The position numbers were made by a program, and so were the translations under genes. Below the pieces are notes generated by a model. The model saw only the letters and a list, made by a program, of their open reading frames with translations. It made no database searches and was not told the origin of the DNA. Below are positions 42,513 through 50,494 of a stretch of DNA of 50,576 nt, one piece after another. The stretch is taken from contig LKML01000006.1 in assembly GCA_001563795.1 (NCBI GenBank), positions 1 to 50,576 of the forward strand, in the 5' to 3' direction. Numbering within the stretch: the first letter of the stretch is position 1; each line of letters opens with the position of its first letter. The stretch comes from Haloferacaceae archaeon B1-Br10_E2g22 (lineage in GTDB: Archaea; Halobacteriota; Halobacteria; Halobacteriales; Haloferacaceae).

Positions 42513-43586
42513 ATGCGAATCGCGCTCGTCTCGCTGTATACGCTTCATACGCGGGATACGTTCGTCACCCGGCGGCTGGCCCGGCTGGCGGGGCTGTTGG
42601 CCGAGCGCGACCATGAGGTTCATGTGTTGTGCGGACGGTGGTGGGACGGCTCGCATCCCACGTTCGAACAGGACGGCATTACCTACCGAGCGGTCGACGG
42701 CGATTTTTCCTCGCGGCTTTTCGTCTCGAAACTCCCGTTTGCCCTCCGACGAACCGGCCCCGATGTGGTTCACGTTCCAAACAGTCCGGTCGGCCACGCT
42801 CGGGCAGCCAAAGCCGCCTGTCGGCTCTTGCGTGTGCCGGTTGTTGTTGATTGGTGGGCCGACCAAGTCGGCGAGTCAGACGCCGAGTACCGCAAACTCC
42901 TCAAGGGTGCCAACGCGATTGTTGTACCATCTGAGACGGTCAAAACAGCCGTCCGCAAACACGGCGGAACCGACAGCGATATTCGAAAAATACCGCCGAG
43001 TATCGACTTTTCACTTGTCGAATCAGTCGAGCCTGACGACCGGATAGATTACGTCTACAGCCGCCGGCTTGATGCCGATGCCAACGTCGAGACGTTTCTG
43101 CTTGCGTTAGCCGAACTCCGAACCCGTCAGTGGCAGGCGGCAGTGATCGGTGACGGGCCCGCCCTCGAGGACGCCAAACGGACGGCCAAAGACCTCCGTA
43201 TTCACGAGCAGGTCGCTTTTGTGGGGAACCTTCCGGAAGCCGAGCGCGTCGCGACGTTCAAAGGCGCACAGGTGTTCGCTCAGACTGCCAGCCACGAGCC
43301 GTTTGCCACCGAGTTGCTGTGGGCGCTGGCCTGTGGCTGCGTTGGTATCTCCGAGTATCAACACGATTCTGCGGCCCACGAACTGATCGAACGCAAATCC
43401 CGGCTGCCCAACACGCGGGGCAGTCTGGTCTCGACACCCCAAGAGCTGGCCGAAGCAATCATTGCAGCCGAATCGATGGCCCACCAGACGGTGAACTCGA
43501 ACTACAGCGTCTATGACCACGAGCCGGTCGTCGATCAGTATCTCGAGTGTTATGAGGCAGTGATCGACGACTACGGCCTGTTTTGA
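42513..43586 (+). CDS. GT-B glycosyltransferase (GT4-like)
   Basis: A 357-residue glycosyltransferase. The N-terminal Rossmann-like half starts MRIALVSLYTLHTRDTFVTRRLARLAGLLAERDHEVHVLCG and includes PDVVHVPNSPVGHARAAKAA. The C-terminal half has WQAAVIGDGPALEDAKRTAKDL, VAFVGNLPEAERVATFKGAQVFAQTASHEPFATELLWALACGC, where the usual E(x7)E donor-site motif is HEPFATELLWALACGC. It adds sugars, probably to a surface glycan or lipid. No other glycan genes are nearby. It is divergent from the peptidase and convergent with tmcA. Confidence 0.85.
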   Translation: MRIALVSLYTLHTRDTFVTRRLARLAGLLAERDHEVHVLCGRWWDGSHPTFEQDGITYRAVDGDFSSRLFVSKLPFALRRTGPDVVHVPNSPVGHARAAKAACRLLRVPVVVDWWADQVGESDAEYRKLLKGANAIVVPSETVKTAVRKHGGTDSDIRKIPPSIDFSLVESVEPDDRIDYVYSRRLDADANVETFLLALAELRTRQWQAAVIGDGPALEDAKRTAKDLRIHEQVAFVGNLPEAERVATFKGAQVFAQTASHEPFATELLWALACGCVGISEYQHDSAAHELIERKSRLPNTRGSLVSTPQELAEAIIAAESMAHQTVNSNYSVYDHEPVVDQYLECYEAVIDDYGLF

Positions 43587-43595
43587 GTGTCGTTT

Positions 43596-45860
43596 TTACT
43601 CGTAGCGTTCGCGTTCGGTTTGGACAACCGTTGGGCCCCACTGCTCGCAGAAAGCCCGTGCGATCGCCCCCATCTCGCGCATACACTGTCTGGGTGAGAC
43701 GAACTCGAGGCCAGCCGCCACAGACGCCCAGGGTTCGCCCTGTAAGATCTTCCGAACCAACAGCCGTTCTTGGCGATCCGAAAGGCCGACTGCCCCACTC
43801 GAAAGCTGGGCCATCGCCAGCGTCCGGAACACCTGTGGGGCTGCCTCGTAGGTTCCCGGCCCGTAGCCAACGCCCGCGACAACTCGCCACTCGCGCGCTG
43901 AGAGGTCTACACCGTCGGCCTCCGGCGATCCAGCAGCCCTGATGGCGGCCCGAACAACCGCTGCATCGAGTTCGGAAAGCACGTCGCTCAACATCGGACT
44001 GATTCGCTCACCGAACCACGCTGTATGCCGGGTCACAAGCGCCTGGCCCGCCGCAGAGCAGGCCCGCAGCATGAGCGCCGAGTGTTCGCCGCTGCGGTCG
44101 TTGGCGGTGATCGACAGATGTACCGTCCGGTAGCCGTTTTTCGCCCAAAAATCGACGAGCGGTGGCGTTGCTCCGAAGCCGACGCCGAACCAGTCAATGC
44201 GGTCGGCAAACTCCGTGTGACACTCCTCGAGCAACTGCGAGCCAAGCCCTTGTGAGCGAACAGCCTGATGGGTCGCAATCCGCATCACACGGTAGCCGAC
44301 CGGCTCGGCGGCTGTTTCGTCTCGCAGTTGGCTCGTCAACACGTCCGGAAGCATGTTGCCGCGGACGCGCTGGCCCTCATACATCGAGGCTCGCAGGGAG
44401 GCCTCGAGTCCGCCCTCACGAACCAATACGGCCACAGCAACGATGCGGCCCTCGTATTCGAGTGCGCGAATCGCGATGTTTGGCCCGTCCAGCAGCCGGA
44501 GGATATCGGTCGGTTCGGTTCGGTAGTGAGCAGCAACGAGCAGGCCGACTACTGACCGGAACAGCTGTTCATCGTCGGCGAGTTCAGGCTGGCTAATCTG
44601 TCGATAGACGGTCGTCTCGAGGCTCGCCGTCTCGATGAGTTGCTCGACGGGCGGTCGGGCATCCAACAGCAGCGTTCGAAACAGCCATGACTCGAGGGGG
44701 TCGCCACGAGCATACCGAATTGGTTCGTGGAGTTCAATCTCCGCAACTGAGTTGTCACTTGCGGCCAGCCGTTGGCGAAACCGCACTGCAAAGCCGCGGC
44801 CGGTTCCCTCATAGCCGTGGACGGTCGTACAGAACGCCACCGACGGGGCCTCGAGAAACCGGCTCAAAACCGCAACCGGGATGGCCGCAGCCTCGTCGAC
44901 GATGGCAACGTCCACCGACCCAGCGTGGTCGGCAGCCTCGGGTGGTCGGCAAAACCGGATTCGGCCGCCGCCAGCGGTACGAAGACAACGAGGCTCCGAG
45001 TTGTCTGCCAACGCATTGAGCTCCTCGAGCAGTGTTTCGGCTCGCACAAACAGCGGTCGTGTGTTTTCGAACGTAGGTGCGGTGACAAGCACCTCGGAGC
45101 CGTCGGCCGCAAGCGCACCCGCTGCCAGCCCGGCTGCACTGGTTTTCCCCCGGCCCCGGTCGGCCTCAACGACGACCGCATGGCCTGGGGCCGAAAGCAC
45201 CGACAGCCCGGCGACCGTCCGGGCTTGGTCGGCGGTCAGACAGGCCTCGAAGGCGGCGGCGGGAAACGGTGTGTCTGTTCGAATCGGCGGTGGTCGTGAC
45301 TCGAGTAAGTGTTCTTCTGTGGGATGTGTCAACCCATCGCGCTCGACTGACACGGTCAGCGAGCCGTCACCGGCTGTCTCGAGAGTAAGAATGGCGACAC
45401 CTGGGTGTGTTCGGAGCGTCTCGACGAGCCGTTTTCTGAACCGATTGCCGACCGCTGCGCGGTCGAACGGCGGCGCAAGAAGCTGGTCGACGAGTGCGTC
45501 CAACCGCCTCGGAAGTTCCGCAAGCGGCGGAACGAGCAACACCAACAGCCCGCCACCGTCGACTGCACCGGTCAGTTGGCCTAACGCGGTCGCTGAAAAC
45601 CCCTCGTGGCAATCAAAAACGACGATCTCGCGGGTTGTCCCAAGGAGTTGGTCGGCCTGGTGTGGCTCGAGGCGATGGTACCGGAACCCCTCCCGTGTGG
45701 TGACGAAACTGACTGTCTCGTCGTTTGGGTCTGCGGTCTCGAGTAGGCTGTAGGCGGCGTCGATGCCGGCCTCTCGTGAGCCTGCGAGAACGACCAGCCG
45801 ACGCTCGTTGGTTCGGCGGGCTTCGTTGCGCAATGCCGTGATGAGCCCGTCGAGTCTCAT
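43596..45860 (-). CDS. tmcA: tRNA(Met) cytidine acetyltransferase TmcA
   Basis: A 754-residue enzyme. It makes N4-acetylcytidine in RNA (the tRNA-Met wobble base and, in archaea, many RNA sites) using acetyl-CoA and ATP. The helicase-like domain has Walker A VVEADRGRGKTSAAG at about 230-244 and DVAIVDEAAAIPVAVLSRFL as Walker B. The acetyltransferase part has YRVMRIATHQAVRSQGLGSQLL. The C-terminal tail contains the RNA-binding RERYE end. The frame begins at 46019, but the family start MRLDGLITALRNEARRTNERR is at 45860. It is convergent with the glycosyltransferase. Confidence 0.93.
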   Translation of the reverse strand: MRLDGLITALRNEARRTNERRLVVLAGSREAGIDAAYSLLETADPNDETVSFVTTREGFRYHRLEPHQADQLLGTTREIVVFDCHEGFSATALGQLTGAVDGGGLLVLLVPPLAELPRRLDALVDQLLAPPFDRAAVGNRFRKRLVETLRTHPGVAILTLETAGDGSLTVSVERDGLTHPTEEHLLESRPPPIRTDTPFPAAAFEACLTADQARTVAGLSVLSAPGHAVVVEADRGRGKTSAAGLAAGALAADGSEVLVTAPTFENTRPLFVRAETLLEELNALADNSEPRCLRTAGGGRIRFCRPPEAADHAGSVDVAIVDEAAAIPVAVLSRFLEAPSVAFCTTVHGYEGTGRGFAVRFRQRLAASDNSVAEIELHEPIRYARGDPLESWLFRTLLLDARPPVEQLIETASLETTVYRQISQPELADDEQLFRSVVGLLVAAHYRTEPTDILRLLDGPNIAIRALEYEGRIVAVAVLVREGGLEASLRASMYEGQRVRGNMLPDVLTSQLRDETAAEPVGYRVMRIATHQAVRSQGLGSQLLEECHTEFADRIDWFGVGFGATPPLVDFWAKNGYRTVHLSITANDRSGEHSALMLRACSAAGQALVTRHTAWFGERISPMLSDVLSELDAAVVRAAIRAAGSPEADGVDLSAREWRVVAGVGYGPGTYEAAPQVFRTLAMAQLSSGAVGLSDRQERLLVRKILQGEPWASVAAGLEFVSPRQCMREMGAIARAFCEQWGPTVVQTERERYE

Positions 45861-46056
45861 ATGGGTGGATTCGCCAGCCGACCGAAGGTTCTTTCGCTGT
45901 GAGTGGCGGTGGCTGGGGATTCGGGCCGAAACCACGTGACAAAAATGATAAAGACAATACACAATGGGGTCTGATGGGTCTGAAAAATCGGTTGTAGTGG
46001 CCACTGGGGAGTGGCCCAAACGCCTTTTCGGCTGGGCGTGGCCAATAGATTGACAG
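45861..46056. other. Divergent promoter region between tmcA and the acidic operon
   Basis: No gene is seen. It holds AT-rich ACAAAAATGATAAAGACAAT around 45940-45960 and a GTGGCCACTGGGGAGTGGCC inverted-repeat-like stretch near 45997-46017. The first is a plausible tmcA promoter zone and the second may lie near the start site of the plus-strand operon, but no clean TATA spacing can be shown. Confidence 0.35.
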
Positions 46057-46968
46057 ATGTTTTATGACTACTCGAAACGGCTCGGTCAAATGGTATCGAC
46101 ACGCTGGGAGAATGCGACACACGGTTCGGCCACTGGTTCAGCATCAGCCGCGGCTGCTGTGCCGCCGGCGACAACCGAGGGCGTTGACCGGCAGCTGCTC
46201 ACCGACGGCGGCGAAGAAACTGAAGACGGCGATGAATCAGACGACGAAGGCAGCGACGAGGAGATGCAGCCACCCCAACAGGAAGGCCAAGAAGGTGTCG
46301 ACGCCCAAGAGACTGACGACACCGAAGACGAGCAGGCAGAGGCCGAAGAATCCGAGGAAGAAGCCGAGACAGAACAGCAGGAAGCCGAAGAAGCCGAGAC
46401 AGAACAGCAGGAAGCCGAAGAAGCCGAGGCAGAACAGCAGCAAGCCGAGGAAGACGAAGCCGTCGTCGACGTTCCGCAGAGCGATATCGAAAGCGAGGGT
46501 GCCGAATCAGACGAGAGCACAACTGTGCTGTTTCTCGATATTTACGGGCTGGATCTAGATCTGCTCGGTCTCGAGGTGCAGCTTCATCAGGTCGTCCTCG
46601 ATGTGTTTGCGACCGAAGGCGACGGCAACCTGCTGGGCAATCTGCTTTCTTCGGTCGCCGGACTCACTGACCCCGGTGGCCTGTCAGATCTCATGCCCGA
46701 TGGTGGACTCTCGGGGATGTTGCCCGAGGACGGTATGCTTCCGGAGGGTGGTATCTTGCCCGAAGACGGCATCGGGAGTGCCGTTGGGTTCGGTGGCGAA
46801 AAAGAAGACGGCGAAGACTCGGAGGGACGACTCTCGTCAGCCGCAAGCAGCCTTCGGGAGGCGGTTCCTGACCTCCCACTCAAACAGTTGCTGATTGAGG
46901 TGATCGCTGGGGTGATCAAACAACTGCTCGAGTCGCCTGAAAAGGACGCTTCCGGTGAGGACTCATGA
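46057..46968 (+). CDS. Acidic low-complexity protein with a GNLLGNLL-type domain; gas-vesicle-adjacent
   Basis: A 303-residue protein, first of a four-gene operon that runs towards gvpO. Residues 1-40 are Ser/Ala-rich without a signal peptide; 45-155 are extremely acidic and disordered, with a 10-residue repeat (AETEQQEAEE) three times. Residues 156-206 form a hydrophobic domain containing LGLEVQLHQVVLDV and GNLLGNLLSSVAGL, a pattern I recall from large surface proteins of halophiles and bacteria. After short LPEDG repeats (210-240) comes an amphipathic C-terminal helix (LPLKQLLIEVIAGVIKQLL). ATG 46090 is an alternative start. Function unknown; a role with gas vesicles is suggested by position only. 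Confidence 0.7.
   Translation: MFYDYSKRLGQMVSTRWENATHGSATGSASAAAAVPPATTEGVDRQLLTDGGEETEDGDESDDEGSDEEMQPPQQEGQEGVDAQETDDTEDEQAEAEESEEEAETEQQEAEEAETEQQEAEEAEAEQQQAEEDEAVVDVPQSDIESEGAESDESTTVLFLDIYGLDLDLLGLEVQLHQVVLDVFATEGDGNLLGNLLSSVAGLTDPGGLSDLMPDGGLSGMLPEDGMLPEGGILPEDGIGSAVGFGGEKEDGEDSEGRLSSAASSLREAVPDLPLKQLLIEVIAGVIKQLLESPEKDASGEDS
46363..46452 (+). repeat. Three tandem 30-base units inside the acidic gene
   Basis: Units at 46363-46392, 46393-46422 and 46423-46452. The first two are identical; the third differs at three bases. Each codes for AE(T/A)EQQ(E/Q)AEE and keeps frame, so the acidic linker length may vary between strains. Confidence 0.85.
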
Positions 46969-47297
46969 GCGAAACGAACGGCCGAATTGACTACAGCCGG
47001 CTCGTGAGTGAGATCGACTTTGCCAACGCGCTTGAGGGAACGCGCCTCGAGGCGTACACCGACGCCGACAGCGACGGCGGCCTCGGCAGTCTCGTCGGTG
47101 GCTGGGTTGGCGCAAGCGTCGGTCGGTTCGTCGGGATGGCACTCGGCCAGGTCGCCCAGGAGTTAGTTATCGACGAACTGTTCGGAACTGCCGACGAATC
47201 ATCCGAGGATGAATCAGCGGCCGAAGCCGACCAGCCGGCAGAAAGCGAAGCGTCAACTGAAACGGACGGAGAGCCGGCGGAGGCGGATGCAGAATGA
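46965..47297 (+). CDS. Small glycine-zipper protein, gas-vesicle-adjacent
   Basis: A 110-residue protein, second in the operon; its ATG overlaps the previous stop (ATGA). Residues 1-35 are helical and charged. Residues 38-66 (GGLGSLVGGWVGASVGRFVGMALGQ) carry Gly every third or fourth position, a glycine-zipper able to pack helices tightly or insert in a membrane. Residues 75-110 are an acidic disordered tail. The glycine segment lines up with one in the next protein (LG..VGG..G...GR..G...G). Not assigned to any known family. Confidence 0.68.
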   Translation: MSETNGRIDYSRLVSEIDFANALEGTRLEAYTDADSDGGLGSLVGGWVGASVGRFVGMALGQVAQELVIDELFGTADESSEDESAAEADQPAESEASTETDGEPAEADAE

Positions 47298-47328
47298 CGA
47301 CACACAGTCTGCGGTGTGGTGATTATCC

Positions 47329-47919
47329 ATGACCGACAGCAACAGCCTCGAGTTGATCGAACAGAACGTCCCCGAGAGTCTGGGCGACGAACTCGAAGAA
47401 AGCGAACTGGGCACGCAGGTCGGTGGCTCGTATGGCGAACAGGCCGGCCGCGAACTCGGCCAGCAGGTCGGCGCAACGCTGGAAGACCGGTTCCGCTCGC
47501 GTCTGGATTCGGGTGCGGATCTCACCAGCGCACTCCGGGCAGCGATTGTGGCACTCCCTGGGGCGATCATGAGCGCGCTGCCCAGCGGCTCTTCGCCGGG
47601 CGGTGTGGTCGAGGATGTTAAAACCCGAATCAAACAGGACGCTACCTCGCTGCTTTCCGACACAGTGGCCGACGACCCGGCCGACGAGGCTGACGAGGAG
47701 CCCTCGGCCGACGCCGACTCGGTTCCGGGACTGCCCGACAGCGCCGATCAACTCCGCGAGGAGACGATTCGTGATCTCCTCGAGGTAATGTCCTACCGTG
47801 ATATCCAATCGACGGCCACGGAACTCGATATTCCGGCCAACCAGAGCCACGAGGAGATCATGGACGACATCGTTACGCATTTCACCGCTGACGGCTCTGC
47901 TGAGGAGTCCGACGCGTGA
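47329..47919 (+). CDS. Glycine-zipper protein with SAP-like C-terminal helices, gas-vesicle-adjacent
   Basis: A 196-residue protein, third in the operon. Residues 28-53 (LGTQVGGSYGEQAGRELGQQVGA) form a hydrophilic glycine-zipper matching the preceding protein. Residues 60-110 are helical (SALRAAIVALPGAIMSALP), followed by an acidic linker. Residues 142-186 (LREETIRDLLEVMSYRDIQSTATELDIPANQSHEEIMDDIVTHF) look like a small SAP- or Rho-N-like helix bundle, a fold used to bind nucleic acid or protein. It ends overlapping the next gene. Function unknown. Confidence 0.7.
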   Translation: MTDSNSLELIEQNVPESLGDELEESELGTQVGGSYGEQAGRELGQQVGATLEDRFRSRLDSGADLTSALRAAIVALPGAIMSALPSGSSPGGVVEDVKTRIKQDATSLLSDTVADDPADEADEEPSADADSVPGLPDSADQLREETIRDLLEVMSYRDIQSTATELDIPANQSHEEIMDDIVTHFTADGSAEESDA

Positions 47920-48728
47920 GCGAAGATCTCGACACTACGGTCGAGACGCTGTTCGAAGATCTTTCGGCAGCGCTCGAAGACCACTCATCCGACACCGCTG
48001 AGCGATCGGATGACCTCGAGGCGGTAGCCGAACGCGCCGCCGAACTCGTCGCCGAAACTGAGATCGCTGATCTGCTGGCAGCAGTTGGGCTTGATGCGGC
48101 TGATGGGCGGCCAGAATCGCTGCTGGAAGCCGTTGGGAGTGGTGACCCACAGCATGTTGTTGTCCTCCGGTCGCTGCTGACTGCCTCGAGGCTCCCGCGG
48201 CCGACGGCTAATCACGAACACCTCGTCGACGAACTGTCCTCGCTTGTCGAGCCGCGAGCAGACGCCTCTTTGGACGGAGAGGCAACTGACGAATCTCATA
48301 GCGAAACCAAAGAGACTGAAAGCGACTCCGAAGAGACTGATAGCGAAACCGAAGCCGCGGATGACGATTCCGAGGCCACAGCAGACAACGAGGCATTGAC
48401 GGCGTCACTCCGAGATCGCTTCCAGTCGGAACTCGAAGACACCCTGGATATCTTCGAGCAGATTCCAGAACTCGGAGCGATCACAGCCGACGACGATTCC
48501 GACGCCCAAGCGGATGCTGAAAAAACGGATACGGCTCAAACAGCAGACGACGATGACAGCACCGAAGATACTGACGACTCGAGTCGCTCGAGCGATGGCA
48601 CCCGCTGGCAGCCTGGCGGCGGCAGCCAGCGAACAACCCACTCGACGATCCCAACCACGGGACGGCGGGATATCGGCCGATCCGGGCAGTTTTCGTCAAT
48701 GCGTGGTTCGACGGTCTCGAGGCGGTGA
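47916..48728 (+). CDS. Acidic protein with basic C-terminal tail, gas-vesicle-adjacent
   Basis: A 270-residue protein, last of the four. It starts with GTG at 47916, overlapping the previous stop by four bases. Residues 1-115 are helical and hydrophobic enough to fold (LEAVAERAAELVAETEIADLLAAVGLD, VVVLRSLLTASRL). Residues 116-160 and 190-225 are acidic and disordered, separated by a helix (SLRDRFQSELEDTLDIFEQIPELGA). The last 45 residues turn basic and Ser/Thr-rich (STIPTTGRRDIGRSGQFSSMRG), with about nine arginines in an otherwise acidic protein. It ends three bases from the convergent gvpO end. Unknown family. Confidence 0.7.
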   Translation: MSEDLDTTVETLFEDLSAALEDHSSDTAERSDDLEAVAERAAELVAETEIADLLAAVGLDAADGRPESLLEAVGSGDPQHVVVLRSLLTASRLPRPTANHEHLVDELSSLVEPRADASLDGEATDESHSETKETESDSEETDSETEAADDDSEATADNEALTASLRDRFQSELEDTLDIFEQIPELGAITADDDSDAQADAEKTDTAQTADDDDSTEDTDDSSRSSDGTRWQPGGGSQRTTHSTIPTTGRRDIGRSGQFSSMRGSTVSRR

Positions 48729-48731
48729 GTC

Positions 48732-49301
48732 TCAGTGTTCGGTTGGGCCGGTATCGCTGCGGCGGTATTTCTCGAGTCGGCGGTAGCCGATTACTTCGCC
48801 CTCCTTGTCGAGTTCGATCTCGTACTGGCCGAGAATGTCCTGGGTGTCGGGCACTGATCGGCGTTCGATAATCTCGACGACCGCTCGCCAAGATTCATCG
48901 TTCCGTGTAACTTCGATAATGCCGTCGAGCCCGCGGCCGATCACGTCGGTCGACAACTCGATAACCTGGTTCCGCACCTCGATGATTCCTGCCGTATCGC
49001 CCTCCCCGTCGAGCGAGGACGCTGACTCGCTGTTTTCGTCAGCGTCTTTTTCGCTGGCTTCGGCGTCGGATTCCTCGGTTGTCTGGGGCTCGACGCCGAC
49101 ATCTCCGGTCTGTTCGGCGACCGCCTCGTCATCGGCTTCGATTGTCGCCGGTTCGTCTGTTTCAACTGATTCCTGTTGTTCCTGTTTGTCCTCCTCGGCC
49201 GACCCGTTTTCTTCTGCAGTCTCGGCTTCGCCACCGTCTGTCCGGGGGTGGCTGGCTGTGCGTGATTCGTCCGTGTCATCGACTGTTGAATCGGCTGTCA
49301 T
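48732..49301 (-). CDS. gvpO: Gas vesicle protein GvpO
   Basis: A 189-residue protein. The first 100 residues are an acidic disordered region; the conserved GvpO domain (about 105-180) is GIIEVRNQVIELSTDVIGRGLDGIIEVTRNDESWRAVVEIIERRSVPDTQDILGQYEIELDKEGEVIGYRRLEKYRR. In Halobacterium, GvpO is one of the eight proteins needed for gas vesicles and is made from the gvpA transcript. Here it follows gvpA after 47 bases with no gvpC or gvpN between. The acidic N-terminal part is longer than usual. Confidence 0.9.
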   Translation of the reverse strand: MTADSTVDDTDESRTASHPRTDGGEAETAEENGSAEEDKQEQQESVETDEPATIEADDEAVAEQTGDVGVEPQTTEESDAEASEKDADENSESASSLDGEGDTAGIIEVRNQVIELSTDVIGRGLDGIIEVTRNDESWRAVVEIIERRSVPDTQDILGQYEIELDKEGEVIGYRRLEKYRRSDTGPTEH

Positions 49302-49348
49302 AGTCCGGTGTGTGAAAAATCGCGGTTTGCAAACGGGCTGTGGTGTGG

Positions 49349-49633
49349 TTACGTTACCTCGGGGTACTGTGCTTGGGTGGCTGGCGTCCGCCGGATCTCG
49401 AGATCGCGGAGGTCATCGAGGTCTCCCTCCTCGACGACTTCTTCGATCTTGGATATCTCGGCGGCGTAGTGGAGGAACGTATCGACCGAGGCCACGACGA
49501 TCCGCGCCTCAATGGTGAGAATCTCGATGCCGACCACCGAGATCCGCGCCCAGATGTCGATTACAATTCCCTTATCCAGGATGCGGTCGAGCACGTCCGC
49601 CAGACTGTCTGCGGCTGGTCGTTCAGAGGGCAT
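49349..49633 (-). CDS. gvpA: Gas vesicle major structural protein GvpA
   Basis: A 94-residue protein that forms the ribbed gas-vesicle shell. The core [55 protein letters not shown] is nearly identical to other haloarchaeal GvpA and unlike GvpJ or GvpM. The C-terminal 25 residues ([17 protein letters not shown] and beyond) are longer than the usual short tail. A TATA-like box at 49653-49664 stands about 25 bases before the ATG. First gene of the gvpA-gvpO unit, divergent from gvpF. Confidence 0.95.
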   Translation of the reverse strand: MPSERPAADSLADVLDRILDKGIVIDIWARISVVGIEILTIEARIVVASVDTFLHYAAEISKIEEVVEEGDLDDLRDLEIRRTPATQAQYPEVT

Positions 49634-49652
49634 ACTATTTGAGAGTTCTGTC

Positions 49653-49664
49653 AGCTATTTAGCT
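49653..49664 (-). promoter_or_regulatory. TATA-like box of gvpA within an AGCTA/TAGCT inverted repeat
   Basis: On the minus strand this reads AGCTAAATAGCT, about 20-31 bases before the gvpA ATG. The arms AGCTA and TAGCT are symmetric, so the site might also serve as an operator. Confidence 0.45.
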
Positions 49665-49802
49665 ATCGTGGCCGCAAACACGACTGTCGAGTTAAACCGC
49701 CGTTTATGCCCTACAAACGACGTATTTGACTGCTCACTGTATCGAACACACTGTCAAACCTACCATTTCGCCGTCATAGTTTAGCGTGTCGACGTGGTAG
49801 CC

Positions 49803-49815
49803 ACACACAGTGTGT
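49803..49815. promoter_or_regulatory. Inverted repeat ACACAC-A-GTGTGT before gvpF
   Basis: A perfect 6-1-6 inverted repeat 47-59 bases before the gvpF ATG, in the 228-base divergent gap between gvpA and gvpF. It is a candidate binding site for a regulator. gvpD and gvpE, the usual regulators, are not found between gvpA and gvpF. Confidence 0.35.
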
Positions 49816-49861
49816 CTATGAACTCTGAACAGTCCTCCGCTCGCCACCGTAGTCGCCGGCC

Positions 49862-50494
49862 ATGAGTTCGAACCTCTATACGTACGGCGTCATCGAACAG
49901 GACTCGATCGAGATCGACCGGACGGGCGTCAACGACTCTGCGCCGATCAAAACCGTCGACTACCGGTCACTATCGGCGGTCGTCAGCGAGATCGACGAGA
50001 TGGAACCCGAACAGACCGACGACAACGCCACCGCCCACGACGAGGTGCTTCGGGAACTCCTCGAGTCGAACGGCGGCCGAACGGTCGTCCCCATGCAGTT
50101 CGGGATGGTATTTAAAAACGCGAACACGCTGAAAAACGTCCTCCGAAACGGCCGCGTCGCGTTCCGTCGGTCGCTCAACGACTTTGCAGGAATGGTCGAA
50201 CTCGGCGTCAAACTCGTCACGAAAGGCGACGCCAGCGTCGACCGACCGGCCGTCGTCGAGGACGTATCCGGCCGACTCCGCGAGGTGGCTGATACCGAGG
50301 CAGCCAACGATCTGTACAGCGACCGACTCGTGTTCAACCGGGCGTATCTCGTCGACCGCGACAAGCAAGGGGCGTTCGATGATGCGGTGGGCGAGATACG
50401 AGACGAGTACGGCGAGGTGCTCCACGTCCAGTACAACGGCCCGTGGGCTCCGTACAACTTCGTCGACATCGAGATCAGCGCGGGGGGTCGCTGA
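49862..50494 (+). CDS. gvpF: Gas vesicle protein GvpF
   Basis: A 210-residue member of the GvpF/GvpL family. It starts LYTYGVIEQDSIEI, with VVSEIDEME, the conserved HDEVLRELLE and GRTVVPMQFGMVFK segments, and a C-terminal VQYNGPWAPYNFVDIEI. GvpF contacts GvpA and helps start vesicle assembly; GvpL is a close paralogue. The position directly before gvpG identifies gvpF. It overlaps gvpG by one base (TGATG). Confidence 0.94.
   Translation: MSSNLYTYGVIEQDSIEIDRTGVNDSAPIKTVDYRSLSAVVSEIDEMEPEQTDDNATAHDEVLRELLESNGGRTVVPMQFGMVFKNANTLKNVLRNGRVAFRRSLNDFAGMVELGVKLVTKGDASVDRPAVVEDVSGRLREVADTEAANDLYSDRLVFNRAYLVDRDKQGAFDDAVGEIRDEYGEVLHVQYNGPWAPYNFVDIEISAGGR

Noticed and set aside
42432-42866. N-terminal extension of the S9 peptidase over the glycosyltransferase start
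   Set aside because: The extra residues are unlike the family and overlap a clear divergent gene; the GTG at 42431 matches the usual start.
46363-46452. CRISPR array
   Set aside because: Units are direct tandem repeats without spacers and are coding; no spaced repeat arrays were noticed elsewhere in the window.
46086-46520. A minus-strand Ser/Cys-rich frame over the acidic repeat gene
   Set aside because: Low-complexity reverse translation of GAG/GAA/GCC codons; the plus-strand gene has overlaps with its neighbours and a foldable domain.
46057-46968. Identification of the acidic protein as GvpC
   Set aside because: GvpC has several 33-residue helical repeats that bind the shell; this protein has only 10-residue acidic repeats and a different hydrophobic domain.
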